DNA of 64,000 bases from Algiphilus sp022763315 (GCF_965249985.1 NZ_OZ252280.1), one strand, 5' to 3'. Shown: positions 1 through 8,594, counted from the stretch's first letter. The notes: generated by a model not told the origin, from the letters alone. Numbers and translations: made by a program.

Positions 1-381
1 ACCCTGCACGCCATCTACAGCGACAGCCCCGATGCGAAAGCCGTCGGCGCAAGCTGGAGCGCTCGCATGCGCAACGGCCTCGAACACACGATGGAAGCGC
101 GCGACCGCGCCGGTGACAACCACCTATTTGTGGATGTGTCCTTCAAGGATACGGTCACTCAGCCGCTGCAGGTGCTGGAAAGCCTCTACGCCACCATCGG
201 CTGGGATATCGACGACGCCACGCTCGACGCAATGACGCAGTGGCTGCAAGCGGATGCGGCGCATCACGCCCAGAGCACGCATCGCTATACGGCGGAAGAC
301 TTTGGTCTCAGCGCCGAGGGCCTGCAGCACGATTTTTCACGCTATATCGCGCGCCACCTGCGCACCCCCCGCGCCGCTTGA
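1..381 (+). CDS. Sulfotransferase family protein, C-terminal part
   Basis: The reading frame is open from the first base and ends at TGA 379-381, so only the last 126 residues are inside the window. The fragment resembles the C-terminal part of bacterial PAPS-dependent sulfotransferases (Sulfotransfer_3 type): a YSDSPDAKAVGASW segment followed by a helix rich in Arg and Glu, then a conserved FVDVSFKD strand and a terminal helical domain. The PAPS-binding P-loop would lie upstream and cannot be seen. The SDR gene at 427 follows on the same strand after 45 bases, so the two may be co-transcribed. The substrate is unknown; hydroxylated lipids or sterols are possible given the neighbours, but that is inference. 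Confidence 0.7.
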   Translation, partial: TLHAIYSDSPDAKAVGASWSARMRNGLEHTMEARDRAGDNHLFVDVSFKDTVTQPLQVLESLYATIGWDIDDATLDAMTQWLQADAAHHAQSTHRYTAEDFGLSAEGLQHDFSRYIARHLRTPRAA

Positions 382-426
382 GGCGCACCGCTTCCTGATC
401 TGAAAACAATCGAGGAGATCATCACC

Positions 427-1215
427 ATGTTGCAGGGCAAGATCATTGTCATCTCGGGTATCGGCCCGGGGCTGGGCGTCAAGCTCGCCATCGAGGCGGC
501 GCGGGCCGGCGCCGCGGGTCTGGTGGTCTCGGCACGGACCGCAGCCAAGCTGGACGATGCGGAAGCCCGGGTGCGCGAAGTGAACCCCGACTGCCAGATC
601 TGCAAGCAGGTGACCGACATCACCGATACCGCAAGCTGCAAGGCGCTGGTGGATCAGGCGGTCACCACCTTTGGCCGCATCGACGGCCTGGTGAACAGCG
701 CCTTTGTCCACGGCGCCATGGATTACGCGTCCACTGCCGACATCGACAGCTGGATGGAGCCCATCGGCACCAATCTCCTGGGCACGCTCAAGCTGACACA
801 GGCGGTTGCCAAGCAGATGCAACAGCAGAAGCACGGAGCGATCGTCATGATCAACACCATGGCGGTACGCAAGGTCCCGCCCGTGGGCGAGGCCGGTTAT
901 GCGGCCTCCAAAGCCGCTCTCGCAACCTCGGTGAAGTACCTGGCCAAGGAGTTGGGTCCGGACAACATCCGCGTCAACACCGTGCACATGGGCTGGATGT
1001 GGGGCGCGCCGGTGCAGGGCTACGTGCAGTGGCAAGCGGAGCAGTCGGGCGTATCGGTCGACGACATCAAGGCACAGATCGCAGCCAGCATTCCGCTTGG
1101 CATCGTGCCGCCGGATGAGGAATGTGCCCGCTCCGCGCTGTTCTTTGTGTCGGACTACTCGCGGGTGGTCACAGGCGCCTCTCTCGACGTCAATGGTGGA
1201 GAGTACATGCCCTGA
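427..1215 (+). CDS. Short-chain dehydrogenase/reductase (SDR)
   Basis: This 262-residue classical SDR probably interconverts an alcohol and a ketone with NAD(P). The Rossmann glycine motif is SGIGPGLG at residues 10-17, a variant of TGxxxGIG. The usual NNAG is VNSA near 89-92. The catalytic pair is intact as Tyr158 and Lys162 (YAASK), with Thr144 where a Ser is usual. The C-terminal VTGASLDVNGGEYMP is typical of the family. The start is set by GAGGAGA nine bases upstream of the ATG. It follows the sulfotransferase fragment and converges on the flavin reductase gene. The substrate cannot be read from the sequence; steroid or terpenoid alcohols are plausible from context. Confidence 0.88.
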   Translation: MLQGKIIVISGIGPGLGVKLAIEAARAGAAGLVVSARTAAKLDDAEARVREVNPDCQICKQVTDITDTASCKALVDQAVTTFGRIDGLVNSAFVHGAMDYASTADIDSWMEPIGTNLLGTLKLTQAVAKQMQQQKHGAIVMINTMAVRKVPPVGEAGYAASKAALATSVKYLAKELGPDNIRVNTVHMGWMWGAPVQGYVQWQAEQSGVSVDDIKAQIAASIPLGIVPPDEECARSALFFVSDYSRVVTGASLDVNGGEYMP

Positions 1216-1227
1216 GCCACGCGCCAA

Positions 1228-1253
1228 GGCGTGCCTGCAAACGCAGGCACGCC
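1228..1253. terminator. Perfect hairpin between convergent genes
   Basis: GGCGTGCCTGC (1228-1238), loop AAAC, then GCAGGCACGCC (1243-1253) form an 11-bp perfect stem. It lies 12 bases after the SDR stop and 25 bases from the convergent flavin reductase stop. There is no T tract on either side, so it is not a classical intrinsic terminator. It could mark 3' ends of both transcripts or act with a protein factor. Confidence 0.5.
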
Positions 1254-1278
1254 GCGATGGCGCTCAGCCGCCGATCCT

Positions 1279-2283
1279 TCAGCCGTTGCGCTGCGCGAGC
1301 TTGGCTTCGCCGTCAGGGTGCCAAAGACTGCCGACGTCGGGATCCAGCACGCCGAGCAGCTGATTCAGCAACGACTTCAGCACGGTGTCCTCATCAGGTC
1401 CCAGACCAGCGAGGACCTGTGATTCCACCGCCTTGGCAACCGAAATCAACTTGAGTGCAAGCTCACGCCCGCGCTCGGTGAGGCGGAAGCACACCGCGCC
1501 GGCAGCATCCGTCTCACGCAACAGCAAATGGCGATCAATAAGCGTCGTCAGCGTCTGCTCACAGCAGTGGTCGAGAACCCCTGCCGTCAACTTGTCGAGG
1601 TCACTGCTCGTCATCTGTGGCTTCAGTGTCATCGCCGACAGCACATAGAACTCTTCGTCGCTCAACCCCGCTTCGCTCAGGTGCGGCCGAATCCGGGAGA
1701 AGAAGCGAAAGTGACTGCGGCCCAGCAGATAGCCTAGAAAATCCTCGCCAAAGCTTCCAGCGAGATAGGGCTCGCCGGGCTTGTTGGCGAGGCGCTGCGT
1801 GGCGTGCGCGTAACGCCCACCGTGGAAGACGAGCGGCGCATTGTCGTAATGATCGAAGGCCACCACCTCGCCGATAAAAATCAGGTGGTCACCGCCCTGG
1901 TAACTGGAAGCCGTGCGGCACTGAAAGCGCGCGCTACACCCGGGCAGCAAAGGGATGCCACCGGAACCGGTCTCCAGTTCAAGGTCAGCGAATTTGTTCT
2001 CCCCGCGCTTTGCAAAGCGGGTGGACAAATCCTCCTGGTCTGAAGACAGGATATGCACAGCCCAGTATTCGGCGTCGCGAAAAGCCGGGAGACTCATGGC
2101 GTTGTTCGCAAGGCTCCACAGCACGAGCGGCGGATTCAGTGAGACGGAATTGAAGCTGTTGACGGTGAGGCCGACCGGTTCCCCGGCGGCGTCACGTGTC
2201 GTAATGATCGTAACTCCGGTCGCGAAGCTACCCAACGCCTTTCGGAATGCGCCGGCGTCGAATGCCGCTACCTCTGCCGTCAT
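1279..2283 (-). CDS. Flavin reductase fused to a MarR-like winged-helix domain
   Basis: The protein has 334 residues. Residues 1 to about 165 are a flavin-reductase-like domain (FATGVTIITT, GLTVNSFNSVSL, the GDHLIFIGEV strand and a closing FHGGRY) that would reduce free FMN/FAD with NAD(P)H for a two-component monooxygenase. Residues about 185-315 look like a MarR-family winged helix (LLGRSHFRFFSRIRPHL, then SDEEFYVLSAM, and a FRLTERGRELA wing). The same architecture is known in the C1 reductase of 4-hydroxyphenylacetate 3-hydroxylase, where the MarR-like part senses the aromatic substrate. No flavin-dependent oxygenase lies nearby, so the partner is elsewhere or lost. The start has GAGAGG upstream. 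It is followed on the same strand, upstream in transcription, by the DUF1302 gene. Confidence 0.85.
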   Translation of the reverse strand: MTAEVAAFDAGAFRKALGSFATGVTIITTRDAAGEPVGLTVNSFNSVSLNPPLVLWSLANNAMSLPAFRDAEYWAVHILSSDQEDLSTRFAKRGENKFADLELETGSGGIPLLPGCSARFQCRTASSYQGGDHLIFIGEVVAFDHYDNAPLVFHGGRYAHATQRLANKPGEPYLAGSFGEDFLGYLLGRSHFRFFSRIRPHLSEAGLSDEEFYVLSAMTLKPQMTSSDLDKLTAGVLDHCCEQTLTTLIDRHLLLRETDAAGAVCFRLTERGRELALKLISVAKAVESQVLAGLGPDEDTVLKSLLNQLLGVLDPDVGSLWHPDGEAKLAQRNG

Positions 2284-2323
2284 GCCTTACCTCTCATTGC
2301 TGTTTCGGTGTACGGATGGCGCT

Positions 2324-4243
2324 CTAGAAACCGAACTTGATGTCGAGCGCGAGATAGTCCCGGTCGGCAAAGGGATTGGTGGCCTGGAAACTTTGGCCAA
2401 TCGTTTCGGTGGGATCGCCGAAGAAGAAATTGTAGGCGAGGCCAATCTGCAGATTCTGCAGATATTGCATGTTGACGCCCAAGGTCAGTCGCCGATCCTG
2501 CTCCCCGAATAGCGCGCCGAAGGAACCTGCCTGCGCGGGGTTGCCATAGGTCAGCTCCGCATAGGAGATCGTGCCACCCATGTCCCAGCCCGCAAAGACA
2601 TTGCGCTTGCGCGGTAGCACCAGGAACTGGAAGCCGGCCGCATCGTTGTCGATGAAGAAGAGGTCGTCGCCGTTCCCCGTGGGGTTAATTCCATCTTGCG
2701 GATTCGTCAACCGATCCACATCCAGGACGCGGATGTACTGCACCTCGCCGACGATATTGACTTCATCAATGAGGCCCCCGGGCGGATTGAAGGCGGAGAT
2801 GGCCGACACCAGGCCTTGCACCGTTTCGCCACGACGAGGCACCGGGAAGGGAACGCCCGAGGCAATGGTCAACACGTCGATATTGATACCGTTGCGGTAG
2901 TTCACTTCACCAGCGAGGCTGAGGCCGAAGAGGGTCGTGGAAAAGCTCAGGTTGTACAGGTCAATATCGTTGAAGTAGCGCACGCTGTAGGCCACCGGCA
3001 CCGGCTGATTGATGAGTGCGGTGGTGATGTCAACTCCGAGCAGCTCGCCGATTTTCGCGAAACCGGTGCGGAAGCGGATCGCCGGATTCGGATTGTGGTA
3101 GTTCAAGTAGTGGAAGCCGATCGTGGTGGATAGCGTAAGACGGTAATCAAGGCCGACGCCAAACTGGCCACTGTCGCTGGGACGGATATCGCTTTCCCGG
3201 AAAGTCAGAATGAACGGCGGTGCATTCAGCAGCGCCCCGCCCAGGCCACCGAGATTGCATAGCCCGCTCAAATCACTCAGCGGGCCGAGCAGATTGCCGA
3301 CGAACTCGCTGAACTGGCCCACATCGAGCAGCCCCGGGCAGCCGTCAAGAAATGCCGGGTTGATGGAGCCGTACGCGAATTGTCCTCCAGGGCCAATAAG
3401 GTCTGATGGTGAAAAATAGGAACCCACCGGGAACAGCTCGTTTTCTTCGAAGACGAACTTGTAGTAGCCCTTCAATGTCAGGTCGTAGCCGATTCCCAGG
3501 GTTGCTGAAATCTGCGGACTGGGCAGCAGGATGTCCTTGACATTGGCCCCCGGCACGAAGCCGGCATTGGCATCCGCCACACCCATGTCACGCGCCATAC
3601 CGCCGAAGAACAAGGCCTGCCCCCAGGACACGACATGCTGTCCGACGCGCACGTTGAGGAACGAGGCTTCGCCAAACGGGAAATCGGCGATGAGGTAGGC
3701 GTCGAGCAAACGCGCGCGACGACCGACTTCCGAGCGCATGGCTGAGGAAAACTCGTTGGTGTTGTCCTGCTCCGGCAATCGGCCATCCGGGCCGAAACGG
3801 TTCAGGTACTCCGCGTTCCGATTGTCGTTCTCCCGCATGTAGACGCGGTCATACCAAGCGTTGCCACTGAGCAGAAAGGCGAAGTTGTCGCGCTCGAAGC
3901 TCATCTCGGCCAGGATGCTGGCGCGATTGTTGATCAGGCTGTACTTATCGAAGTTGCGGTTGCCATCATCGGAGTTGGTTGCCGTCGGCAGACCGGTGCG
4001 ATCGAAGCCGACAATCTGTCCCTCAGGGAATACGCGCGGTACCAGCGGATCCAGCTCACCGTTTAGCAGTGCGGGATCCGGGTCCTCCATGCGCATGGCG
4101 GCGGAGTAGCTCAGCGTCATCTTGTAGTTGCCCTCCACGCCAAAGGGCAGCTGAAAATCGGTGGCTTGTGCCGGTATCCAAAGCACGGCGCCGCCCAGCA
4201 TCACTATCCATCGCGCAGGTAATGCCGCCAAGAGTCGCTTCAT
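2324..4243 (-). CDS. DUF1302 family outer-membrane protein
   Basis: This 639-residue protein has a cleavable signal peptide (positive start, hydrophobic residues about 10-26, cleavage likely after AQA). A long beta-rich body follows, and it ends in a C-terminal Phe (DIKFGF), the signature of outer-membrane barrel proteins. Motifs such as RVGQHVVSWGQALFFGG and the Asn/Gly-rich loops match DUF1302, a family often encoded with DUF1329 genes near hydrocarbon, steroid or terpenoid degradation genes. No DUF1329 partner is visible. It could help uptake or handling of hydrophobic substrates, which is inference from family context. The start has GAGGGGA upstream. The gene diverges from the WS/DGAT gene across 192 bases. 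Confidence 0.88.
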   Translation of the reverse strand: MKRLLAALPARWIVMLGGAVLWIPAQATDFQLPFGVEGNYKMTLSYSAAMRMEDPDPALLNGELDPLVPRVFPEGQIVGFDRTGLPTATNSDDGNRNFDKYSLINNRASILAEMSFERDNFAFLLSGNAWYDRVYMRENDNRNAEYLNRFGPDGRLPEQDNTNEFSSAMRSEVGRRARLLDAYLIADFPFGEASFLNVRVGQHVVSWGQALFFGGMARDMGVADANAGFVPGANVKDILLPSPQISATLGIGYDLTLKGYYKFVFEENELFPVGSYFSPSDLIGPGGQFAYGSINPAFLDGCPGLLDVGQFSEFVGNLLGPLSDLSGLCNLGGLGGALLNAPPFILTFRESDIRPSDSGQFGVGLDYRLTLSTTIGFHYLNYHNPNPAIRFRTGFAKIGELLGVDITTALINQPVPVAYSVRYFNDIDLYNLSFSTTLFGLSLAGEVNYRNGINIDVLTIASGVPFPVPRRGETVQGLVSAISAFNPPGGLIDEVNIVGEVQYIRVLDVDRLTNPQDGINPTGNGDDLFFIDNDAAGFQFLVLPRKRNVFAGWDMGGTISYAELTYGNPAQAGSFGALFGEQDRRLTLGVNMQYLQNLQIGLAYNFFFGDPTETIGQSFQATNPFADRDYLALDIKFGF

Positions 4244-4272
4244 GTCGATTGTCCCCTCTCCTCAGGAATGCT

Positions 4273-4295
4273 TCCCCCTTTGTGTACGCGGGGGA
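4273..4295 (-). promoter_or_regulatory. Small inverted repeat in the leader of the DUF1302 gene
   Basis: TCCCCC (4273-4278) and GGGGGA (4290-4295) can pair across an 11-base loop about 30 bases upstream of the DUF1302 start codon, inside the divergent promoter region. It may be a leader stem-loop or simply chance in G+C-rich DNA. No clear sigma70 promoter was recognised for either divergent gene. Confidence 0.25.
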
Positions 4296-4435
4296 GTTGC
4301 TAGCGGGTAACACTAGTTGGACAGTGGTTGCGGGCAATCACCCAAACTGAGTAGTGCCCAGGATCGTAATGCAGCCCGCACATCGACATGACGAAGGGGT
4401 ACCCTAGCTACTGAAAAAATAGAAGGGGACAGACC

Positions 4436-5857
4436 ATGCATCGACTCGGTTTACTGGACACCGCTTTCCTGCGCATGGAATCCAGCCGAACACCGATGCA
4501 CGTCGGCGGCTTGATGACCTTTCGCCTGCCGAAAGACGCCGGGCCGGATTATCCGAGTACGGTCGTCGAACGGCTACGTGCCTTCCCCTACATGCCCGCG
4601 CCTTTCAATTGCCGTATCCAGTGGCCCCTGTCGCGCGCCATGCCGCCACGTTGGGTCGAGGCGGACACCGACGTCGAATATCACATTCGTCACTCTGCGC
4701 TACCGCACCCGGGCGGGGAGCGCGAACTCGGCGCGCTGGTGTCGCGCCTGCACTCCAATGCCATGGATTTGAATCGGCCGCCCTGGGAGATGCACATTAT
4801 CGAGGGCCTGGAGAACAATCGCTTCGCGCTGTATCTGAAGGCGCATCACAGCGCCATCGACGGCATGGGCGCGATGAAAATGGTGCGCACCTGGCTATCG
4901 CCTGACCCGACGGAGACCCGCAGCCCGGGCGAAATGACGGCGGCGGCTGAAGCCGAGCGAGGGCCGGACGCACGCAGGCTGCAGGATGCGTCCGAGCAAC
5001 GCAATCACCATTTGCGCGCCGCACTGGAGCGCTCACTGCAGAACGGACGCCTGCGCGTGGAGACGGCGCGCGACCTCGCCGCCACCTTCTACCGACTCGG
5101 CCAGGGTGGCGACAACAGCGTCATCCGCGCGGCACTGCGCACCCCAGCCACACCGTTCAATCAGCGCGTCACAGCGCAGCGCCGCCTGGGTACTCAGCTG
5201 CTTGATCTCACACGCTTCCAGTCCATCGCAGAGCGCATGGACTGCACCATCAATGATGTGGTGCTCACCATCTGCGGCAGCGCCACGCGGCGCTACCTGC
5301 AGGAGCAGGATGCGCTGCCCGAGGGACCGCTGACGGCCTCGGTGCCGATCGCCCTGCCGCGCAGCGACGGCAGAGGTGGCAATGCGGTCAGCGGCTTTGT
5401 CTGCCCGCTGGGCACGGATATCGATGATCCGGTGGAACGCCTGCAGCGCATCAGCACGATCACCCATCGCACCAAGGAACAGATGCTGTGCGCCTCCTCG
5501 GCGGCGCTGGAGCGCTTTGGCAGCTTTGGCATGGCGCCGCTGATGCTGGGCCAGCTCACGGGCACGCTTCCCAAGTGGCCGCCCTTGTTCAACGTCATTG
5601 TCTCCAACGTGGTCGCCTCGAAGGAGAAGCTCTTCATGATGGGCGCCGAACTGGAGTCGCTCTATCCGATGTCGATTCTCTTCGATGGCTATGCGCTCAA
5701 CCTGACGGTGGTCGGCTACGCCGGCAAGGTCTGCGTCGGCTATACCGGCTGCCGGGACGCCATTCCCTCGTTGCAGCGGCTTGCGGTGTATACCGGTGAG
5801 GCCCTCAGCGAGCTCGAAGACGCCGTCGCCAGCCGTGACGATCCGTTGTCTGCTTGA
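4436..5857 (+). CDS. Wax ester synthase / diacylglycerol acyltransferase (WS/DGAT)
   Basis: The enzyme (473 residues, the usual size) joins acyl-CoA to fatty alcohols or diacylglycerol to form storage wax esters or triacylglycerol at the inner membrane. The active-site HHxxxDG motif is present as His137-His138, Asp142 and Gly143. The N-terminal LGLLDTAFL and the later FNVIVSNV and GYAGKVCVGYTG segments are typical of WS/DGAT. The start has AGGGGA about nine bases upstream. Storage-lipid synthesis fits a bacterium living on hydrocarbons or other lipids, as the neighbours also suggest. It converges with the ferredoxin gene after 18 bases. Confidence 0.93.
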   Translation: MHRLGLLDTAFLRMESSRTPMHVGGLMTFRLPKDAGPDYPSTVVERLRAFPYMPAPFNCRIQWPLSRAMPPRWVEADTDVEYHIRHSALPHPGGERELGALVSRLHSNAMDLNRPPWEMHIIEGLENNRFALYLKAHHSAIDGMGAMKMVRTWLSPDPTETRSPGEMTAAAEAERGPDARRLQDASEQRNHHLRAALERSLQNGRLRVETARDLAATFYRLGQGGDNSVIRAALRTPATPFNQRVTAQRRLGTQLLDLTRFQSIAERMDCTINDVVLTICGSATRRYLQEQDALPEGPLTASVPIALPRSDGRGGNAVSGFVCPLGTDIDDPVERLQRISTITHRTKEQMLCASSAALERFGSFGMAPLMLGQLTGTLPKWPPLFNVIVSNVVASKEKLFMMGAELESLYPMSILFDGYALNLTVVGYAGKVCVGYTGCRDAIPSLQRLAVYTGEALSELEDAVASRDDPLSA

Positions 5858-5875
5858 GGACCGTCGCCGGCGGCT

Positions 5876-6196
5876 TCAGAGCTGGCCGGCGGGAATGCGC
5901 AGCACCATCCCGTCGAGATCATCGGCAACGGTGATCTGACAGCATAGTCGGCTATGTGCAGTGGGTTCCACGGCCGCCTCCAACATCATGACCTCCATCT
6001 CGTCGGGGGCCGCAAGCGCCTCAAACCAAGGAGAATCCACGTAGATATGGCAGGTAGCACAGGAACAGCAGCCGCCGCATTCGCCGACGATGCCTGCAAC
6101 CTGCTGCTGCGTGGCCACCGTCATGACGCTCTCGCCGGGCTCGGCCTCAACCGCCTGCGCGGAGCCATCCGGATGGACAAAATGCAGCCTGGGCAT
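5876..6196 (-). CDS. [2Fe-2S] ferredoxin, putidaredoxin/terpredoxin type
   Basis: This 106-residue adrenodoxin-class ferredoxin should pass single electrons from its reductase to a cytochrome P450 or other oxygenase. The cluster ligands are Cys40, Cys46 and Cys49 (CGGCCSCATC) with Cys86 in SRLCCQI, the same spacing as putidaredoxin. Two extra cysteines (43 and 44) sit where putidaredoxin has Ser-Ala. The C-terminal LDGMVLRIP also matches that family. The cognate reductase gene lies 20 bases upstream in the same operon. No P450 gene is adjacent; the nearest is at 37.6 kb. Confidence 0.93.
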   Translation of the reverse strand: MPRLHFVHPDGSAQAVEAEPGESVMTVATQQQVAGIVGECGGCCSCATCHIYVDSPWFEALAAPDEMEVMMLEAAVEPTAHSRLCCQITVADDLDGMVLRIPAGQL

Positions 6197-6216
6197 GATG
6201 GCGGCCGCCGCCCCAA

Positions 6217-7452
6217 TCAGGCGGGCAGGAAGGCCTTGAGCGGCACCTCCGGATCGGCCAGCTTGGCCCGATCCGGGGCGATGTTGAGGGTGACCAGCTT
6301 CTTGGCAAACATGAAGTCCTGAGGACGTCCCACCGAATCCGCCGCGATCAACTGTCCGTCCCGCAGATAAAAGGCCGAGAAGCGCTTCTCTGCGGCGGGA
6401 TCGCCGCGAAGCACGATGTCATCGTAGCCAACAGAGAGTCCGGCCATCTGCAGCTTGCAGTCGTACTGATCGGACCAGAACCAGGGCACCGCATCGTAGG
6501 GGCTCTCTGCGCCGAGCATCGTGCCTGCGGCCACGCGCGCCTGCTCCATGGCGTTCTGTACCGATTCCAGGCGGATACGTTCGCCGGCAAAGCGGTTGGG
6601 ATGGTTGGCACAATCGCCTGCCGCAACGATGTCCGGATCGCTGGTCTGCGCACAGGCGTCCACCACAATGCCGTTGTCCACCTCCAGACCCGCGGCCTCG
6701 GCCAACTCCACGTTGGGGATCAAGCCGATGCCGACCACCACCACATCGGCAGGGATCACGCTGCCATCCCCCAAGCGCACCCCCTCAACCTTGGTTGTGC
6801 CTTCAATGGCCTCGACCCGCACTCCGGTCCGGAGATCGACGCCGGCCTCACGGTGAATACGCTCGAAGAATGCGGAGACCACAGGCGCCGTCACACGCGC
6901 CAGGACGCGGTCGAGCGTTTCCACCACGGTCACCGCCATGCCCGCCTTGCGCGCCGAAGCGGCCACTTCCAGGCCGATGAAGCCACCACCCACGATAGCC
7001 ATGCGCGTCTCGGCATTGCAGTGCGCCCGGATCGCATCCACATCTGCCAGGCTGCGCAGCAGAAAGACCCCGTCAAGGTCATTTCCCGGGCACGGAAGGG
7101 GCCGCGCCCGGCCACCTGTAGTCAAGGCCAGCTTGTCATACTGCAAGCTGCGACCGTCCGACAACGTCACGGTGTGGGTCGCGCGATCAATGGCGTCCAC
7201 CGTGACGCCGGAGAGAAGATCGATGCCGTTCTTTTCCAGCTGCGGTGGCTTGAGCACCAGCAGACTGTCGGCTTCCGCGTCACCGGAAAAATAGGCCTTG
7301 GACAGCGGTGGGCGGCGATAGGGGGCGACCGGCTCGTCGCCGATCAAGCTGATTTGCCCTTCGAAACCCCGCTTGCGCAGTTCACTGGCCACCTCGGCGC
7401 CGGCCTGCCCCGCCCCCACAATCACGTAATGCTGATCGCTGCTTTCGCTCAT
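6217..7452 (-). CDS. FAD-dependent ferredoxin reductase, putidaredoxin reductase type
   Basis: This 411-residue two-dinucleotide-binding flavoprotein transfers electrons from NAD(P)H through FAD to the adjacent ferredoxin. The N-terminal FAD site is IVGAGQAGAEVASELR. YRRPPLSK and the YDKLALTTGGRARPL region follow, then the NAD(P) site IVGGGFIGLEVA. GDCANHPN is the second FAD-contact motif. The length and motif order match putidaredoxin, terpredoxin and rhodocoxin reductases. It precedes the ferredoxin gene by 20 bases, which supports a dedicated pair. Confidence 0.93.
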   Translation of the reverse strand: MSESSDQHYVIVGAGQAGAEVASELRKRGFEGQISLIGDEPVAPYRRPPLSKAYFSGDAEADSLLVLKPPQLEKNGIDLLSGVTVDAIDRATHTVTLSDGRSLQYDKLALTTGGRARPLPCPGNDLDGVFLLRSLADVDAIRAHCNAETRMAIVGGGFIGLEVAASARKAGMAVTVVETLDRVLARVTAPVVSAFFERIHREAGVDLRTGVRVEAIEGTTKVEGVRLGDGSVIPADVVVVGIGLIPNVELAEAAGLEVDNGIVVDACAQTSDPDIVAAGDCANHPNRFAGERIRLESVQNAMEQARVAAGTMLGAESPYDAVPWFWSDQYDCKLQMAGLSVGYDDIVLRGDPAAEKRFSAFYLRDGQLIAADSVGRPQDFMFAKKLVTLNIAPDRAKLADPEVPLKAFLPA

Positions 7453-7714
7453 GATGATGATTGGTTCTGGTCTGCCTGCATCCTAGCGCGCAGCCCCTGA
7501 GGACACATCAGCCATTCGCATGACGTCATCGTTACAGCCACCGCTGACACGGATGCAGCTTACGGTGCCCACTCCGATTTGATGCACTTATCCCGCGTTG
7601 CGTGGCGATGAAAGGCTGCAAGACCTACCGCCGCATTGCGCGGCGCTAAGAACAAGGCCGCGAGTGCAAACCGAGCTTCCGCGGCCGCACTGGGGGCGAA
7701 TACACAGCTCCGAC
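7453..7714. other. Intergenic region, 262 bases
   Basis: No gene was recognised between the SDR stop and the ferredoxin reductase start, both on the minus strand. GGCCGCG (7656-7662) and CGCGGCC (7680-7686) can form a 7-bp stem with a 17-base loop just after the SDR gene. It has no T tract. The promoter for the reductase-ferredoxin pair is probably here but no convincing -35/-10 boxes stand out. Confidence 0.35.
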
Positions 7715-8590
7715 TCAGCCGTACCAGTCAGGCCGGCCGTTGGTCCACAACTCACCCCAGAGACGGCCACCACCATCGACGGTGAGCACCTCGCCGGTGA
7801 CGAATTGCGCGGAGGGCGCCGCCAGATAGACGCAGGACTCGGCGATCTCCATCGGTGTCCCCGGGCGCTTCATCGGATTGGCGCGCGGGAACTCGCGTTG
7901 CCCTTCTGGCGGGTACACCAGCAGGCCCTCGGTGGCTGTCAGGCCCGGTGCGATGCAGTTCACGCGAATGCCGAGCGGCGCCCACTCCACCGCCACCGTG
8001 CTGGAAGCGCCGATGATGCCGGCGCGGGCGGCCACGGTATGGGCCACCCCCGGCATGCCACGGTCGGTGACCACGACGACATTGACGATGACGCCACCAC
8101 GGTCGGCATCGCGCCAGCCGCGTGCCGCGCGCTGCATCATGAACCAGGTGCCGTTGAGGTTGTTCTGAATGACCGCATTCCAGCCATTTGGAGAGAAATC
8201 GATAGCGTCAGCGGCAAACTGCCCGCCGGCATTATTGATGACGACATCGGGCATGCCGACCTCATCCGTTATGCGCGAGAACAGCACATCCACCGCCTCG
8301 GCGTCGCGGACATTGACGCTGTAAGCGTGCATCGCGGCACCGCGCTCGCGCGCGAAGGCCGTCACCGCATCCAGCTTTTCCTGCGTGCGCCCGCAGATGA
8401 CCACGTGAGCGCCCAGCCGCGAACAGAGCAATGCGACTGCGCGACCAATGCCACTGCCGCCGCCACTGACCACCACCGTCTGCCCGGCCAGCAGATCATC
8501 GCGATACACCGTTGGCGCGGCCCAGACCGCTTCCGGTGTGTTGTTGGCGAGCTGCTGCTGCAGCCAGTCCTCACGGGCACCATCGGACAC
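7715..8590 (-). CDS. SDR family protein, enoyl-CoA reductase-like, lacking YxxxK
   Basis: This 291-residue Rossmann protein has SGGGSGIG as nucleotide motif and an intact NNAG (VVINNAGGQF), plus IRVNCIAPG and TGEVLTVDGGG. The usual catalytic YxxxK is replaced by HTVAARAG. The same H-x-x-A-A-R-A-G pattern occurs in peroxisomal trans-2-enoyl-CoA reductase and related bacterial SDRs of fatty-acid and isoprenoid catabolism, so an enoyl-CoA reductase role is likely. The GTG start at 8590 was preferred because GGAGG sits eight bases upstream and the start is four bases after the acyl-CoA dehydrogenase stop. A GTG at 8617 has no such site. It forms an operon with that dehydrogenase. Confidence 0.82.
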   Translation of the reverse strand: MSDGAREDWLQQQLANNTPEAVWAAPTVYRDDLLAGQTVVVSGGGSGIGRAVALLCSRLGAHVVICGRTQEKLDAVTAFARERGAAMHAYSVNVRDAEAVDVLFSRITDEVGMPDVVINNAGGQFAADAIDFSPNGWNAVIQNNLNGTWFMMQRAARGWRDADRGGVIVNVVVVTDRGMPGVAHTVAARAGIIGASSTVAVEWAPLGIRVNCIAPGLTATEGLLVYPPEGQREFPRANPMKRPGTPMEIAESCVYLAAPSAQFVTGEVLTVDGGGRLWGELWTNGRPDWYG

Positions 8591-8594
8591 GGAA

